Source: Anisodus tanguticus (Eukaryota; Streptophyta; Magnoliopsida; Solanales; Solanaceae). Taken from it: a DNA stretch of 64,000 bases. The DNA lies in the NCBI GenBank assembly GCA_034509755.1, contig CM067549.1, positions 29,656,001 through 29,720,000 of the forward strand, written 5' to 3'. The notes beneath the pieces are model-generated. The model was not told the origin of the DNA. It saw nothing but the letters and a program-made list of their open reading frames with translations, and did not search any database. This document shows positions 23,941-35,254 of the stretch, one piece after another. Positions within the stretch are counted from its first letter, which is position 1. Every line of letters starts with the position of its first letter. Made by a program: the position numbers and the translations under genes.

Positions 23941-24429
23941 AAGTAAATGTATCATCTCCACTTTATTCTAGGCTTTCAATTTCAACATGAATGCACTATA
24001 ACAAAAAAATTATATACAGTAAAAACGGAAAATTTTAACGATTAACCTAGTAATTAACACGTAACACAATAATTGAGTCAAAAGATAATAAAACATCATA
24101 TTTGAGTCATTATGAAAAGAAGAAAAAAGAAAAATAACATGAACACTTTGAAAAATAATCACATAAAGAATTCATGAATATAAAAAATCATCAACATTGA
24201 ACTAAAAAAATAATATAAAGCACAAATGCAGAGAGAAATAGAGAAGCAGAATATAATTATAAATGAATAATCTCTAAAGAAACAGAATCAAGCATTGACT
24301 CAATGTCAAAGCTCATTATTGATTATATGCTTTCCCTTCCAGAGGATGTGTATTGCTTGTATTTCTTGTCAATTCATACCTGCAAACAGAACATGCAAAC
24401 TTCAAATCAGCAAAATATGTCACTGTAAA
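23941..24429. other. AT-rich spacer upstream of the MULE gene
   Basis: No gene was seen. CACTATAACAAAAAAATTATA at 23994 looks like a transposon terminus but no inverted partner was found. The spacer should contain the promoter and perhaps the terminal inverted repeat of the MULE, which I could not delimit. Confidence 0.4.
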
Positions 24430-27363
24430 AAGAAAGAAGAAGGATAAATAGGTGGGAGAAGCACAATCAGGAAGTCCCAGAAGTGACACATGCGCCTCGT
24501 CCTGAAATCCCTAAAGTTCAGTCTACTCATGGTAACACTTATTCGGATATGAGTTCTTATGGAGACATTTTGACTGATCAAATGTCGCTGGAAACTATAA
24601 GTCAACAATTTAATTAAACTTACGGGGGAAATTGGTAAATATCCATTATTTTTATTATTATTTTATATAGTAGCACGTGTTTATTATATATATGGTAATA
24701 TTAATGCGGTTTGTATCTTTTTAGGGGTTATACACCTGATATGAGTAATATTGAGCAATCCTCTCAGTCTAGATGGAGGAATCATGCCGGAACATCCCCA
24801 ACATCAAGTTTTAGTGCAATTGATTATTATCGGCAGGTATACTTTTTAATAATTAAATAATATAAATTATTTGATGTTTAGTATTTACAATGCTTGACTT
24901 TCCTGTAGTGAATTTTTTTCACAAAACGCGTCAGTAGTATCAAATGTGGATTTTGGTGCAGTTGATACTTCTTCTAAACACATGAAATATTGATTCTTAT
25001 CGGTAGTTTCATCATCTTGATATTAAATAATCTATATATTATGATGTTGGTAGTTAAAATATTTTACCTATTTTTGATATAGAAAAAGGCATTTACTAGA
25101 TAGTTATGATTATCCAAATCATATAGAAACATCAGCGAGTGATAGTGATGATACATCTAATGCGGAGGTATCCGACGAAGAAATAAATTTTTCTGCATCT
25201 AAAAGTGAGGATTATATTCATCCTCTGAGGCAGGAATAATAATTACAAGAGATGATGCAAAGTCGGACACACCAGCAAGAACTTATGTCACAAACCCCAT
25301 TTCACCAACAAGAATTGATTCCGCAAGCATCAACGATCTTGTGACATTCTAACGAGATTCTCTATCTTGATCATCTTCAAGATCGTCTTGATGTCTTTGT
25401 CTATACTTGGATAATGAACCTATTCGTCAAGTAATGTGGAGAGAACCAGACGATCTTATAAACGATAAAGTTCTTCTTAAAAAAGACATGATGTTCACCT
25501 CCAAAAAGGCATTGCAGAGGGCCGCTAGAATTTTTTTGCATCCAGCAACTAAGGGAGTTCAGAGTTGATTATTCCACTCGAAAGCTGTGGCGATTGGTTT
25601 GCAGACATAATTATCAAGGTTGTTGATGGATGCTTCGTGCTAAGGAGATCCATGATCATTTGTGGACTATCTCAAAATACTACTAAATCCACACTTGTGA
25701 TATGGAGAACTGTCGAGCATATCATTTTAATTTAGATACCAATATGATTGCTGAAGTGATAGTTGGCGACATTGCAGAAATCCCCTGGTACCCTATTTTC
25801 CCAAGTTCATTTTAATTTTTGGCATCAATATAATTTTTTATTGCTAAATTTTATTATTTAAACTTCTTCAGGTTTTCCATTAAAGAGTGCATTAGAACAG
25901 TTTTGAAAGTATGTCGCAAAACCATAAGCAGGAGAAAGGGATATCTCGGGTGTAGGCGCACTTTTGAGATACTTTATGGTAGTTGAGAGAGCTCTTTTTA
26001 GAAGTTGCCGAGGTATATGGCATCTCTAAAACACTTCAATCCTGGTACTGTTGTTGAATAAAAGCTCAACATCGAACCTGGTGTGCATAGTAATATTTTT
26101 AATTTTATGTTTTGCACATTCAAACCATGCATTGATGATTTTGCTCATTGTCGGCCAGTAATATCAATAGACAGCACGCATGTGCATGTGATATACGACA
26201 TAAAGCTACTGATTGCAGTAGGAATGTATGTCAATGGGTTGATATTCCCTCTAGCTTTCGCTATTGCAGCTAATGAAAGTAATGAGACATGTTGGTTGTT
26301 TTTGACACAATTGAGGCAATAAATTATTAAGGATCGAATGGGCATATGCATGCTATCTGACAAAAAACATGGCATATTGAGTAATATGTTTAGTTAGGAG
26401 GGGTGGCAGCCTCCCTTTGCTTAACATTACTATTGTTTAAGGCATCTGAAGGCACATTATCAAACGACCTTTAAAAGCGACATACTAAACAAATTTATGT
26501 GGGCTGCTACAACAGAGCATCAAGAGAAGAAGTTTCTTATGCGGATGAAGTTGATCAAGACGACAAATGAGGAATCCTACCACTAGTTAAAGGCGATCCC
26601 CATCGAAAAATCGACATTACATGCGGACGAAGGTTGAAGATCGGGGATGCTAACAACAAACAACTCTGAGTCATTCAATGGCTTGTTGAAATCTGCACGA
26701 GGGTTGCCCATTACTGTAATGGTGAGAATGACTTCCAGGCAAGTTGTGGAGCGGTTCGTCACTAGAACAAAAGAGGCTGAAGCAATGTTAGAAGAAGGTA
26801 CCAAATGGATGCCAAAAATAACAAAACAATTCGAGCATCACATAAGAAAGTGTAAGCAACACTCGATGACTGAGTATAACCATGCAGAATGTATATTTGA
26901 AATCAAGACAGGTGTTTACCAAGATTCACAATATTTATGAGAATACGAGAACGTGCACATGTGGTAAGTGGAAATCATACCATATGCCATGTTCTAATGC
27001 CTTCAAGTATTTTGAGGCAATTGGAAAAGGGGCATCACAATATGTGGCATCAGAATATAGTGTGAAAAGTTATCTAAAAATGTATGGCGGTCGGTTCTTC
27101 CCACTTGGTGATGAGTTTTATGGGCCACCAGAGCCATTTGTTATGATTGCTAACAAAAAAGTATATTTGTAAATTATGTGTTCAATCACACTCTGATTTC
27201 CAATCAAATAGATGTTCCAGATAGGACTTACTCTCGGAAGTGCTCAATATGCAATAAATTTGGACATGATAAGTGTAGGTGTCCCTTACAAGATCGTGGT
27301 GGAAGTACCTCTCGTGGTGGCAAAACTTCTATAGGTGGTCATGATTTTATGAATGTATTTTAA
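24430..27363 (+). pseudogene. Mutator-like element (MULE) transposase, multi-exon, degenerate
   Basis: Exons are inferred at about 24430-24633, 24724-24836, 24909-25002, 25083-25786 and 25872-27363, with GT-AG introns between them. The N-terminal zinc-finger-like region is worn (HTCDMENCRAYHFNLDTNM). The DDE core is clear: CRPVISIDSTHVHVIYDIKL (first Asp) and LIAVGMYVNGLIFPLAFAIA, then GICMLSDKKHGI (second Asp). A helical C-terminal part follows (TTNNSESFNGLLKSARGLPI), then the SWIM finger CTCGKWKSYHMPCSNA, whose final His is Asn, and a zinc knuckle CSICNKFGHDKCRCP. Stops and frameshifts (for example near 26930) make it inactive. Confidence 0.85.
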
Positions 27364-27561
27364 GTCTTTTTGTTGTTTTCGGATTGTTAAGAATGATGTA
27401 TCCTAAGTATTTTTCTGTTTGTTAGGAATGATGTATTTTATCTATTTTCGGAGCTTTATGAATTATGCATTTTAAGTATTTTAAGATTGTTTTGAATGAA
27501 GAAATTCAAAAATAAAATTCTCTTAAAAAGACTCATAAAATAGAATAATTAGAAAAATAAT

Positions 27562-28239
27562 TTAATCTTCGTCACTTTCTGGCACCACCTCGTCATCATT
27601 ATCATTTTCATCTTCCTACTTACTTTCTTTCTCTTCTTCATCTCCTTCTCCATCTTCCTCATTGTAGTCTAGATTCCAACTATCATCATTAGAAACACTT
27701 GCTTGGTTGACACAACAATATGACACTCCACAATCTAATGTTTGTGGTAAATATTTTAGAAGGCCTATCCATTCCTGAATTATTAGATAAACTGGATAAG
27801 AAGAATCTAGATGACGATTTTTATTTTCCAGCAGTTTCCAATGATCTTCTTCATCCGCTCCATGAAAAATAAGATCGTCCGAATCATGATACATCTTTAG
27901 TGTTTTTTGCATTTCTAAAATATCTTTCATAAAGTGTTGGATAACTAGTGGTTCATCCTTGAATTTAGAGGTCTAAAATGTAGCCGACAAAGTTTGTGGC
28001 ACAATTAAATTATGCCACCGACATAATACCTCATAATCAAACCTTTTCGAATATAATTGAACCCATTGAAGCTTTTCACCCCAAATTGTAGCTCCCTCGG
28101 GTTTTGAGGAGTGTGTGTCACCCTCAACTATGTGTTCAACAACTTTTAAATCAACATCGATACCATGAGACTTCCTTGAGCTACCCTCGCCTTTTTGTCT
28201 ATTTCTAAACTAACTATTGAATATAATATTTCTAGACAT
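27562..28239 (-). pseudogene. Unrecognised acidic 225-codon gene, convergent with the MULE transposase
   Basis: From the ATG at 28239 to the TAA at 27562-27564 (minus) one frame runs 226 codons with only three in-frame stops (codon 9, about codon 93, and before EDENDNDDE) and no frameshift. Readable parts are VDLKVVEHIVEGDTHSSKP, WGEKLQWVQLYSKRF, YEVLCRWHNLIVPQTLSATF and HWKLLENKNRHLDSSYPV; the tail is very rich in Asp and Glu. I do not recognise the family. The low number of lesions suggests it was coding until recently. It lies 200 bases from the transposase, tail to tail. It may be a MULE passenger or an unrelated gene. Confidence 0.5.
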
Positions 28240-28269
28240 TCTTAAAATCTGAGCTTTTTACTGAATGCA

Positions 28270-28659
28270 TTATACAAAAGTTACGTTATATAAGTGTGTC
28301 ATATAAAGAGGTCAAAAGTGTGCATTGTGTTGTCAATCAAGGATATCATTCAGAAACGTCATTCACAAACATCATAATTTACGCATATAAAAGTTGTGTT
28401 ATATGGGTGTGTCATATAAAGCAGCCAAAAGCGTGCATTGTGTTGTCAAATCAAGGATGTCATTCAGAAACATCATAATTTACGCATATAAAAGTTGTGT
28501 TCTATAAGTGTGTCATATAAAGCGGTCAAACACGTGCATTGTGTTGTCAAATCAAGATTGTCAATCAAAAACATCATAATTTACGCGTATAAAAGTTTCG
28601 TTCTATAAGTGTGTCATATAATGCGGTCAAATGCGTGCATTGTGTTGTCAAATCAAGGA
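28270..28659. repeat. Tandem repeat, 101-bp unit, about 3.8 copies
   Basis: GTGTGTCATATA recurs at about 28294, 28407, 28508 and 28609. The spacings are 113, 101 and 101; the first unit carries a small extra duplication around ACGTCATTCACAAACATC. Each unit also has GCATTGTGTTGTCAAATCAA and CATCATAATTTACGC. It sits just upstream of the start of the minus-strand gene at 28239, so it could be subterminal transposon repeats or promoter repeats. Confidence 0.9.
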
Positions 28660-28892
28660 GTAGTATATAACGTGAATGACGAATAACTAGCATTCACATT
28701 AAAATGAGTTATTATGTCGTTTTGGAATTAATTTTATGATATTAGTTCTAATTACATCTTTTAGCCTAGCAGATATATTCGAAGAAATTGATAGGACATG
28801 AGAATTGGATGATGATTTTAAATACTCGAATAACACAAACGAGAGATACAATTAACAACACAATAATACAATGATAGCTGAGTGAAATTGGC

Positions 28893-29161
28893 ATGTTAGA
28901 GAGGTTGAAAGACTGGAAAAAAAACTTGAAGGCACTTGGATTTAAACGTCAAAAAATTCATGCTACTTCAATGTCTCGTGGTACACCACAAAAGTTGAAT
29001 TTTACTCTTAACCGTTTTCGCGAAGAGAACAGTCGGATGAAAATACATTGCATTAGGGCAGAATATTGTCAAAATGGTTACTTCATATCCAATTGGGATC
29101 TGGACTGTGAGATGTCCGATAAGATAATTCCCCATGATCCTATTAATAATTATTTTGAATA
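28893..29161 (+). CDS. Small hypothetical frame, unrecognised
   Basis: An 89-codon open frame, basic at the N-terminus (LERLKDWKKNLKALGFKRQK). No family was recognised. The overlapping second frame also reads as a short helical peptide (VREVERLEKKLEG), so the true frame is unclear. It is kept only because it lies in a cluster of decayed gene-like frames; it may be chance. Confidence 0.2.
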
Positions 29162-29255
29162 AAGTAGGTGGGGTCATAATGACGACCCCAAGGGTACTTG
29201 AGTTTTGTAACTATATAAGTAGACTTTCATTTCTTATTAAACTACTAAATATTCA

Positions 29256-29790
29256 ATGTCGAGTAGTAGAAATGCAGATTGGTCAGTGTTCTTTTCAAAG
29301 GATATAAATGGCAGTGGTGATCAAAGCTCAAATTATAGCAGCTATTCTGGTGATTCATCAAGCGATAACAATGAATTCAAGATAGACGATTTGAAGCCCC
29401 ACCTTCTTATAGAGCGTAATGATTCGCGATGTGAAATATTTAGATCTACGAGAATATTATTGTGGTTTACGTCAGGAATGGGTATCAGTATGCCGAATCA
29501 GAACGTCTTATTCGTGACTTGGAAAATCTTAATGCTCCAATCCCAAAAAGGTTTTCAATGACCATGCCTTGAACTGATCAAGATTCTTGCAAGGTTGCGG
29601 TACTGATGATTAGAAAAGAGAACAACTGAATGCTAGCAAGACGTTGTAGATTTTACAGGCTAAAGTTGGTCGAAGAATAAGTATCATCAACGGGTAGAGA
29701 ACTAACATCTATAGAAAGAAGATATGTCTTAAGAAACCTAAAATATTGTTCTAAGGACGATATTGAGGACTTCTATTCTGATTATGATTA
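29256..29790 (+). pseudogene. Unrecognised Ser-rich gene with frameshift
   Basis: It starts at an ATG at 29256 with a Ser/Asp-rich stretch (SGDQSSNYSSYSGDSSSDNN), then FKIDDLKPHLLIERNDSRCE. Near 29450 the frame shifts, and the adjacent frame continues coding-like to about 29790: YAESERLIRDLENLNAPIPK, then ERRYVLRNLKYCSKDDIED and FYSDYD before a stop, with three stops on the way. Family unknown. It lies between the tandem repeat and the GRF-finger gene and may be a passenger of the MULE region. Confidence 0.35.
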
Positions 29791-30169
29791 AGGGTTCTAT
29801 GATTTTATTTGTATTTTTAATTTATGATGAAGTCATTAATTTGAAGAAAATTAGTATCTTCATTTTTCCTTTTATTGTTATAGTAAATTATTAATTTATT
29901 TAAGCGTGTTAGAGTTAATAATACATACAAAGTACAACAATTGACAATTTTTAATGAAAATATAAATAAATTAGTACATAAAATGTGCCGATTATATGAT
30001 ACATTAAAAAAGAGATATGAAATACATAATACATAAAACATGCAACTAGTAAAAATAAAAACAAAATACATAAAGAAAATAAACTTAACGGACAATTCAA
30101 CATTTCCAAATTAGAAACAACAACAAGAGAGCACAAACCATCTTCTAAAATTTTAATTTCTCTTTCACA

Positions 30170-30653
30170 ACATTTTTTCCGTGTTGAGTGTCTCTAATGT
30201 TATCCCTGAAAAAGTTTTCTTTTTTTTCCGATTCTTTTAGTCCTCAAGAAGGACAATTTTTTCTTGAGCTTTCATAAGTTTAAACTGCAAGTCAAACATC
30301 ATGGTATCTCTAGTGATACGTGAAGTCACGGTATCTCTATCAACCTGAGGCTTTTTAAACATCGACGCCACCGTTTTACCCACATAAATGTTATCTTCCC
30401 ATCGAAAATATTTTTGACCACCGTTATCCTATAAACATCACAAAAAAAATAATTTTTGAAAGTAAAATATGTAGACAATGTGAAAAAATAAGTTTATAAA
30501 AACTTGTAAAAATACTTAATTCGGGCACTTTACAGCGTCAAAAATGACGATCGGATTATCTTAGGTCCTTGATGTTCTAAGTTGACAATAATGACCGCAA
30601 CAAGAAACGTGGAATTCTATAGCAAACTTTGACGTTTCGAAGCTTTGGGACAT
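30170..30653 (-). pseudogene. GRF zinc-finger protein, two exons, degenerate
   Basis: On the minus strand, from the ATG at 30653, SCCGHYCQLRTSRT then DNPIVIFDAVKCPN is the first half of a plant GRF-type zinc finger (usually C-x-CG-x2-C..RTS.T..NPGR.F..C). A clean acceptor (TTTATAG near 30430) then leads into DNGGQKYFRWEDN, the second half, where the family's K/C-FFRW-D block is kept. A short coiled-coil-like tail follows (DLQFKLMKAQEKIVLLED). A stop follows RTSRT and Cys residues are lost, so it is inactive. GRF fingers bind nucleic acid. In plants such small genes are multicopy and often found near transposons. Confidence 0.65.
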
Positions 30654-30753
30654 AATTTATCGAGGGCTAAAGTATGGTAAAAGAGTAAAAATGGAGAATG
30701 TGAAGTGAAGATGAAAATGGAGATGCCACCCTAGTTATAAAAGACACATTTTT

Positions 30754-30827
30754 CGCAAGAATTTCCTGCGCAAAAGGACTTAACTGTGCCGTTACGATTA
30801 AGTCTTTTTGCGCAGAAACTCTTGCGC
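30754..30827. repeat. Long imperfect palindrome (about 30-bp arms, 14-base spacer)
   Basis: Left arm CGCAAGAATTTCCTGCGCAA.. to TTAA, right arm TTAAGTCTTTTTGCGCAGAA.. to TTGCG. The arms are inverted copies with few mismatches. TTGCGCAAAAGG recurs once more at 30821-30832. It could be a hairpin end of a transposon or a transcript fold. Confidence 0.75.
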
Positions 30828-30832
30828 AAAAG

Positions 30833-33125
30833 GTACTTCTATAACTTCTTTTTTTGGGTTACTTTTGTTCCACTCCTCTTTTTTGAATCATTTAAGTTCC
30901 GGACTGTCTTTAATCTACCCCCAAATCCCTACGGACACTAAGACGAGCGGAAGTGTTCCAAATTCATACTGCTTCCCGCAATTTGTTGAGTTGTTGATGA
31001 TAAAATTAATACATTCTTTCTTTTCTTCAAGTAAATTCAAAGTTTTGATAATATCATAAAGTAGTTTATCTCTTTTTATATAATTCAGCACAATTAAAAA
31101 TCAATATTCTGAAAAGAATCAATGAATTCCTCAAAATTTTTAAAAAGTTGGACTGAAATTTGAATAAAAAAGCTAGATCTTGTCTCCATTAATGTTGAAT
31201 GGGTTTTGAGAATTATTCAAAATGTAAGAAAACTTTTTAATAAGATTTTGGAGTTGAAGAAAAAGCTGAAGCGGTAGTAGTAAGAGAAGGTGGATAGAGT
31301 TGTGGCAAAATAATGGCATTGAAAGTGGCGGGTGGTCCAACGGAGATATTTTATGAAGAAGAAAGAAGAAATAAAATAAAAAATAATAAAGGAAAAAAAT
31401 TAAAATGACAAGAAAAATTTTAAAAATATATTTTATATAAAAAAAATTATTAAAATAAAATTATAATCGTTTTTTGAGTTCCTCACTCTCTTTAAGAAGT
31501 GTATGCACTTTCTATGTCAAGTGGCCCAAAAAGAAGGTAATTGTATCAATTCAAAGTTGTATAGGGGTAATAGGACCCCACAAAGTTCAAGTGTCCTTTT
31601 GAAAAAAGATTTTACTTCAAGAGGTAATGATATTTTTTCTCATATTAAAACAAGTAAATTTGAAATGAGTGTTACACATATAAATTGACAACTGAAAGCT
31701 ATAAATGGATTAGAATATTGTTCCCTCAATAAATACACTATCATGGCCACAACTTCAGTAAAAAATATCTGAAGTGTAGTCAAATATATGTCTAAACCGA
31801 GTATTTGTGCACCTCCCCCCTTAATTAATATAAACTAACCGGCCGGGGCAATAATTTCAAATATCAATTGACTAGAAAAATAAAAATGAATGGTATCAAC
31901 TACATAGGCCCATGCTGTGGGGGACACTGAAGAAAAACAAACACTTCATAATTGAAGAGGATGCAAGAGCTTTCAAATACTAAATCGACCATAAGGGATA
32001 TGTTGTGGTTCCTACAAAATTTGAGAGGTGGTCAATGAGCCAATATTCATGCATGAAATATATGCAGATATATTAAAGATCCCCTAAAATCCTTGACTAG
32101 GGACCACTATAAGCTATCCTTTTAGATGTCTCATAAAATACGTACTACAGGATACTTGAAATTAAGATGTAATAGGGACACACGCACACATATGTGACTC
32201 AAAACTTTAGGTAAGACCAGTACAATTTCTAAAGCCGACTATTTCTTTGTAAAAATAGGTTCCAATTAAGTTTAGATATATAATTTATTGTATGATCAAG
32301 TGTTTAGATTTAGTTTAATTATAAATATATAAAATGTGCACAAACATACATGTCGACAGCTTCACATCCGTTATTTTCAGTATGTACTCCCGTCGTTGTA
32401 TATACAATAAATGTAACTGCGATACATACCACATGTGCTGCTTGGATATTTTGATTCTCTAGAGGAAGAAACATTCATTCATGAATACGACTTTTCTAGT
32501 TGGAGCCACATTAGAAGTATGCTGTCACCTTAGGCTTAGTCCCCATTCATCTTTTCTTTTGATGTTACATGTTTAATTTAGCTCTATCCCATTTTTTTCT
32601 CCTTTTTCTTTCCCTTTTTTCGAAACGTTATTGTTAATACATAATTTAAGGAATAAATGAAGTTGGATCCGCCATCGTCTATTGAGTGATCATAAATATT
32701 CTCAATAATGAATGGATTTAGGACTTGTGTGGGCAAGTCTGCATCTCAAACAACTAAAGTTTCATTCTTTGTTTGAAAAGACCCTTATATCTTGAATTTC
32801 GTTTCTTGCTTTTCAACACGAAATCAATTTCCTCATTTGTATTGTTACCCGTTACTCAACAGACCTCTTAGCTAGTATGTGACTAGCTAGTTTCTCGTTA
32901 TTAGAGAACTCGATCAAACTATGGTAAATTTCTTAAACATTCAAGTCACTGAATTATGATTGTCTAAGCAAACTCTAACACAGCCCAATATCAAAATGTA
33001 GTTAAAACAAATATCAGTACAGACGACCCTAAAGAGTTTAAGATTGAAACTAAATAACAGAGACCGGCAAGATTTATTTTGGTAGAATTGAGACCGTGCT
33101 AAATCATAAGTTGGATGGGGAAAGG
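30833..33125. other. AT-rich intergenic region without recognised genes
   Basis: I see nothing coding. Frames at 30808-31059, 31503-31688 and 32941-33135 have no family features. Composition is typical plant intergenic DNA. Confidence 0.5.
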
Positions 33126-33223
33126 TGTTGAACAAAATGATGATACAAGATTGAAGAAGAGCAGCTGATATACTATCGGAAGTTAGTTAGGATTAACTTC
33201 CAAAAGTTAGTTAAGTTAGTTAG
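33126..33223 (+). repeat. 5' LTR of the copia element, first part
   Basis: TGTTGAACAAAATGATGATAC to TTAAGTTAGTTAG. It matches the start of the 3' LTR at 39750 and is broken at 33223 by the solo LTR. Confidence 0.9.
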
Positions 33224-34818
33224 TGTAGGTTTTCGTTGGGTTCGTGTACGCGGAAATTGATTTTCTTGTGTGTTTCAAACCCAACAAGTGACGAACTGTA
33301 GGATCATTATGTAGTAATATAAAACACGTCACTACATAACATGTATATAACCGTAATACTTTGATAGAATACTTACAGTTAGGAAACTCCGGAGTCTTTT
33401 AGTAATTTCAGAGGGTGCGCACTCAATTGATCCTCGACAGCAAGTTCCAAGAACTCTAAAGTATACCTCCTTCGAACAACTAGGAAATTCGGCAGAGGTT
33501 CAAGAGAGAGTTTTATTCTAGGTCTCTAAGACTTAGAATAATAAATGAATAATGTGTCTAATAATGAATGAGGAGGTGCTCAACATATAGGTGAAATTAT
33601 GGCAAAATTCAGATTTTGGGTTGGGCTCAAAGGCTAGCCCAAAATGAATTGCAGCAAGCCAATCTGATTTGGCATGTTGAACAATTAGCGTCGCGGCTCT
33701 GCCCATTGGGCACCGCGGCGCCACGCCCTTTTCACAAAATATTTTCAGCACATTTTAATTAAATCCAAAATCAAATCTTGACTTAATTAAATAATTTCCA
33801 TCAAATAGAAATTATCCCATAGTTACTATTAATTTAAATATCTCGATTCCAAATCGAATATTTAACACTTTGTCAATACACCCTTAGATCGAAGAAACAA
33901 TTGACATAGTGTTACCCTACATGTCTTCACATATCGACACTAATCATACAGAACTCCTAGACGGCACCGTAAGACGAACTCAATATGTGAAGTATATTTA
34001 CACGAATCTAGTAAACTGAACCTCTATGTGGGAAGATAAAATCCCTTCTTTCTCGACGCACTCGATCAAGCTTGGGATTTGCCAAGTGTCTATTCAAATG
34101 GCTTGATCATCATATCTCATCTATATTGGTTGACAACAAGACCATATTCTAGATATGTCTATTGCGTTGGCCAACGACTTAGTCAACCTAATATCACTGA
34201 GAAGCTAAGTGTTCTCTCGAATATACACTCAAGGAATGAATCCTAATATTGGCTCAACTACCACCTTTAATCCACATCGTAATGTACCCAATACAAGCCG
34301 TATATCAACCTATAAGGCATTTGAGTTTAGGACAGGATCAAAGTATATTACTCTGTAGACAAGGTGTGTATTGACCTCAAGTCTAAGGACTTCTATCTCC
34401 CACACGCTGATCATACTTTAGACATGTATAACAAACAGTATATTAGCAGGGTATACCAATACTTCTAAAGTATTCATGTGTCCATCACGAGTAGTCATTA
34501 CTCGCAACAGGTGAGACATACTACATCCTCTAAGGATGTGATGCAGACCACATGTCAACTTATCACATATCATCGATATCCATTCTCGATGATCATTAGT
34601 CAAGGTTATTTTAAGAGTTACGTTATAATAGTAATATCTCACACTATTAATAACAATGTAACATCTAGGGATGCATATTATAGAATATTACAAACAATCA
34701 ACTAATAATTTAATAACTGCAAATGTCAAAATATTAATCTGCATTAATAATAATATGAACGTGTATAAAGTACATTTGTCCTAATATAGATTGTCTCTAG
34801 GACATACATATACTTTCA
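33224..34818. mobile_element. Solo LTR (1595 bp) nested in the copia 5' LTR
   Basis: It begins TGTAGG and ends TTTCA (TG..CA), flanked by perfect GTTAG at 33219-33223 and 34819-34823. There is no gag-pol inside, and the host LTR continues on the far side. A perfect 5-bp duplication with TG/CA ends and no internal region is what recombination between two LTRs leaves. An 8-bp inverted pair GTTGGGTT / AACCCAAC sits near its left end, and a GC-rich patch (about 33687-33726) near the middle. It could also be a small non-autonomous element; its family is not identified. Confidence 0.75.
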
Positions 34819-35053
34819 GTTAGAGCCTTCACAAAGTTAGTTATGAAACAGTTGGTTACTAGACTGTTAGCAGTCGATTAGAGAAGAAAGTTATGATTAA
34901 GCTTCTAAGATTTATATATAGTCAACACATCTCATTATACAATTCAATGAATAAAGAGTGAAAATCTTTTGTCAAAAACTACCTTCTTCTCTTCCTCTTG
35001 TGTTTTTCATTTCTGTACATTTCTTTGTCTAATGACGATCACAAACTTCTTCA
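34819..35053 (+). repeat. 5' LTR of the copia element, second part
   Basis: It continues the LTR after the insert, with AAAGTTAGTTATGAAACAGTT to ACAAACTTCTTCA, matching 39857-40101. About 20 bases of the TATA/leader segment seen in the 3' LTR (TATGTATATATAGTTCAATA) are missing here. Confidence 0.9.
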
Positions 35054-35065
35054 TGGTATCAGAGC
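35054..35065 (+). promoter_or_regulatory. Primer binding site (initiator tRNA-Met)
   Basis: TGGTATCAGAGC lies directly after the 5' LTR, an exact match to the usual plant copia site. Confidence 0.95.
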
Positions 35066-35254
35066 ATGATCCAAAGATCTATTGATTGGATCTATTCTTC
35101 CACAAAATCAAAGACCAGTCAATCACTTTTCTGGTTAACTGCAAGATTCTCTTTTCTCTGAAATATGCAAATTTCTATTCTTGAACCAAGAAGTTGTTCA
35201 AATCTTCAAACAGTTCTAAAAGTTCTGTGAATTTGATAAATAACAACTAGTACA

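Noticed and set aside
23994..24020. CACTATAACAAAAAAATTATA as a CACTA transposon end
   Set aside because: No inverted partner, subterminal repeats or CACTA genes of matching orientation nearby; too short a match alone.
28296..28478. 60-codon plus frame in the tandem repeat
   Set aside because: It is open only because the repeat period happens to avoid stops; the repeated DNA is better explained as non-coding.
28270..28659. CRISPR-like array
   Set aside because: Repeats are about 101 bp and contiguous with no unique spacers, and the genome is a plant.
29817..30136. Hydrophobic minus frames that look like membrane proteins
   Set aside because: They are low-complexity Phe/Leu/Ile/Tyr runs from AT-rich DNA, just downstream of the GRF-finger gene; no conserved features.
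34418..34705. Overlapping frames on both strands within the solo LTR
   Set aside because: LTR sequence with no family motif; both strands open at once, typical of chance.
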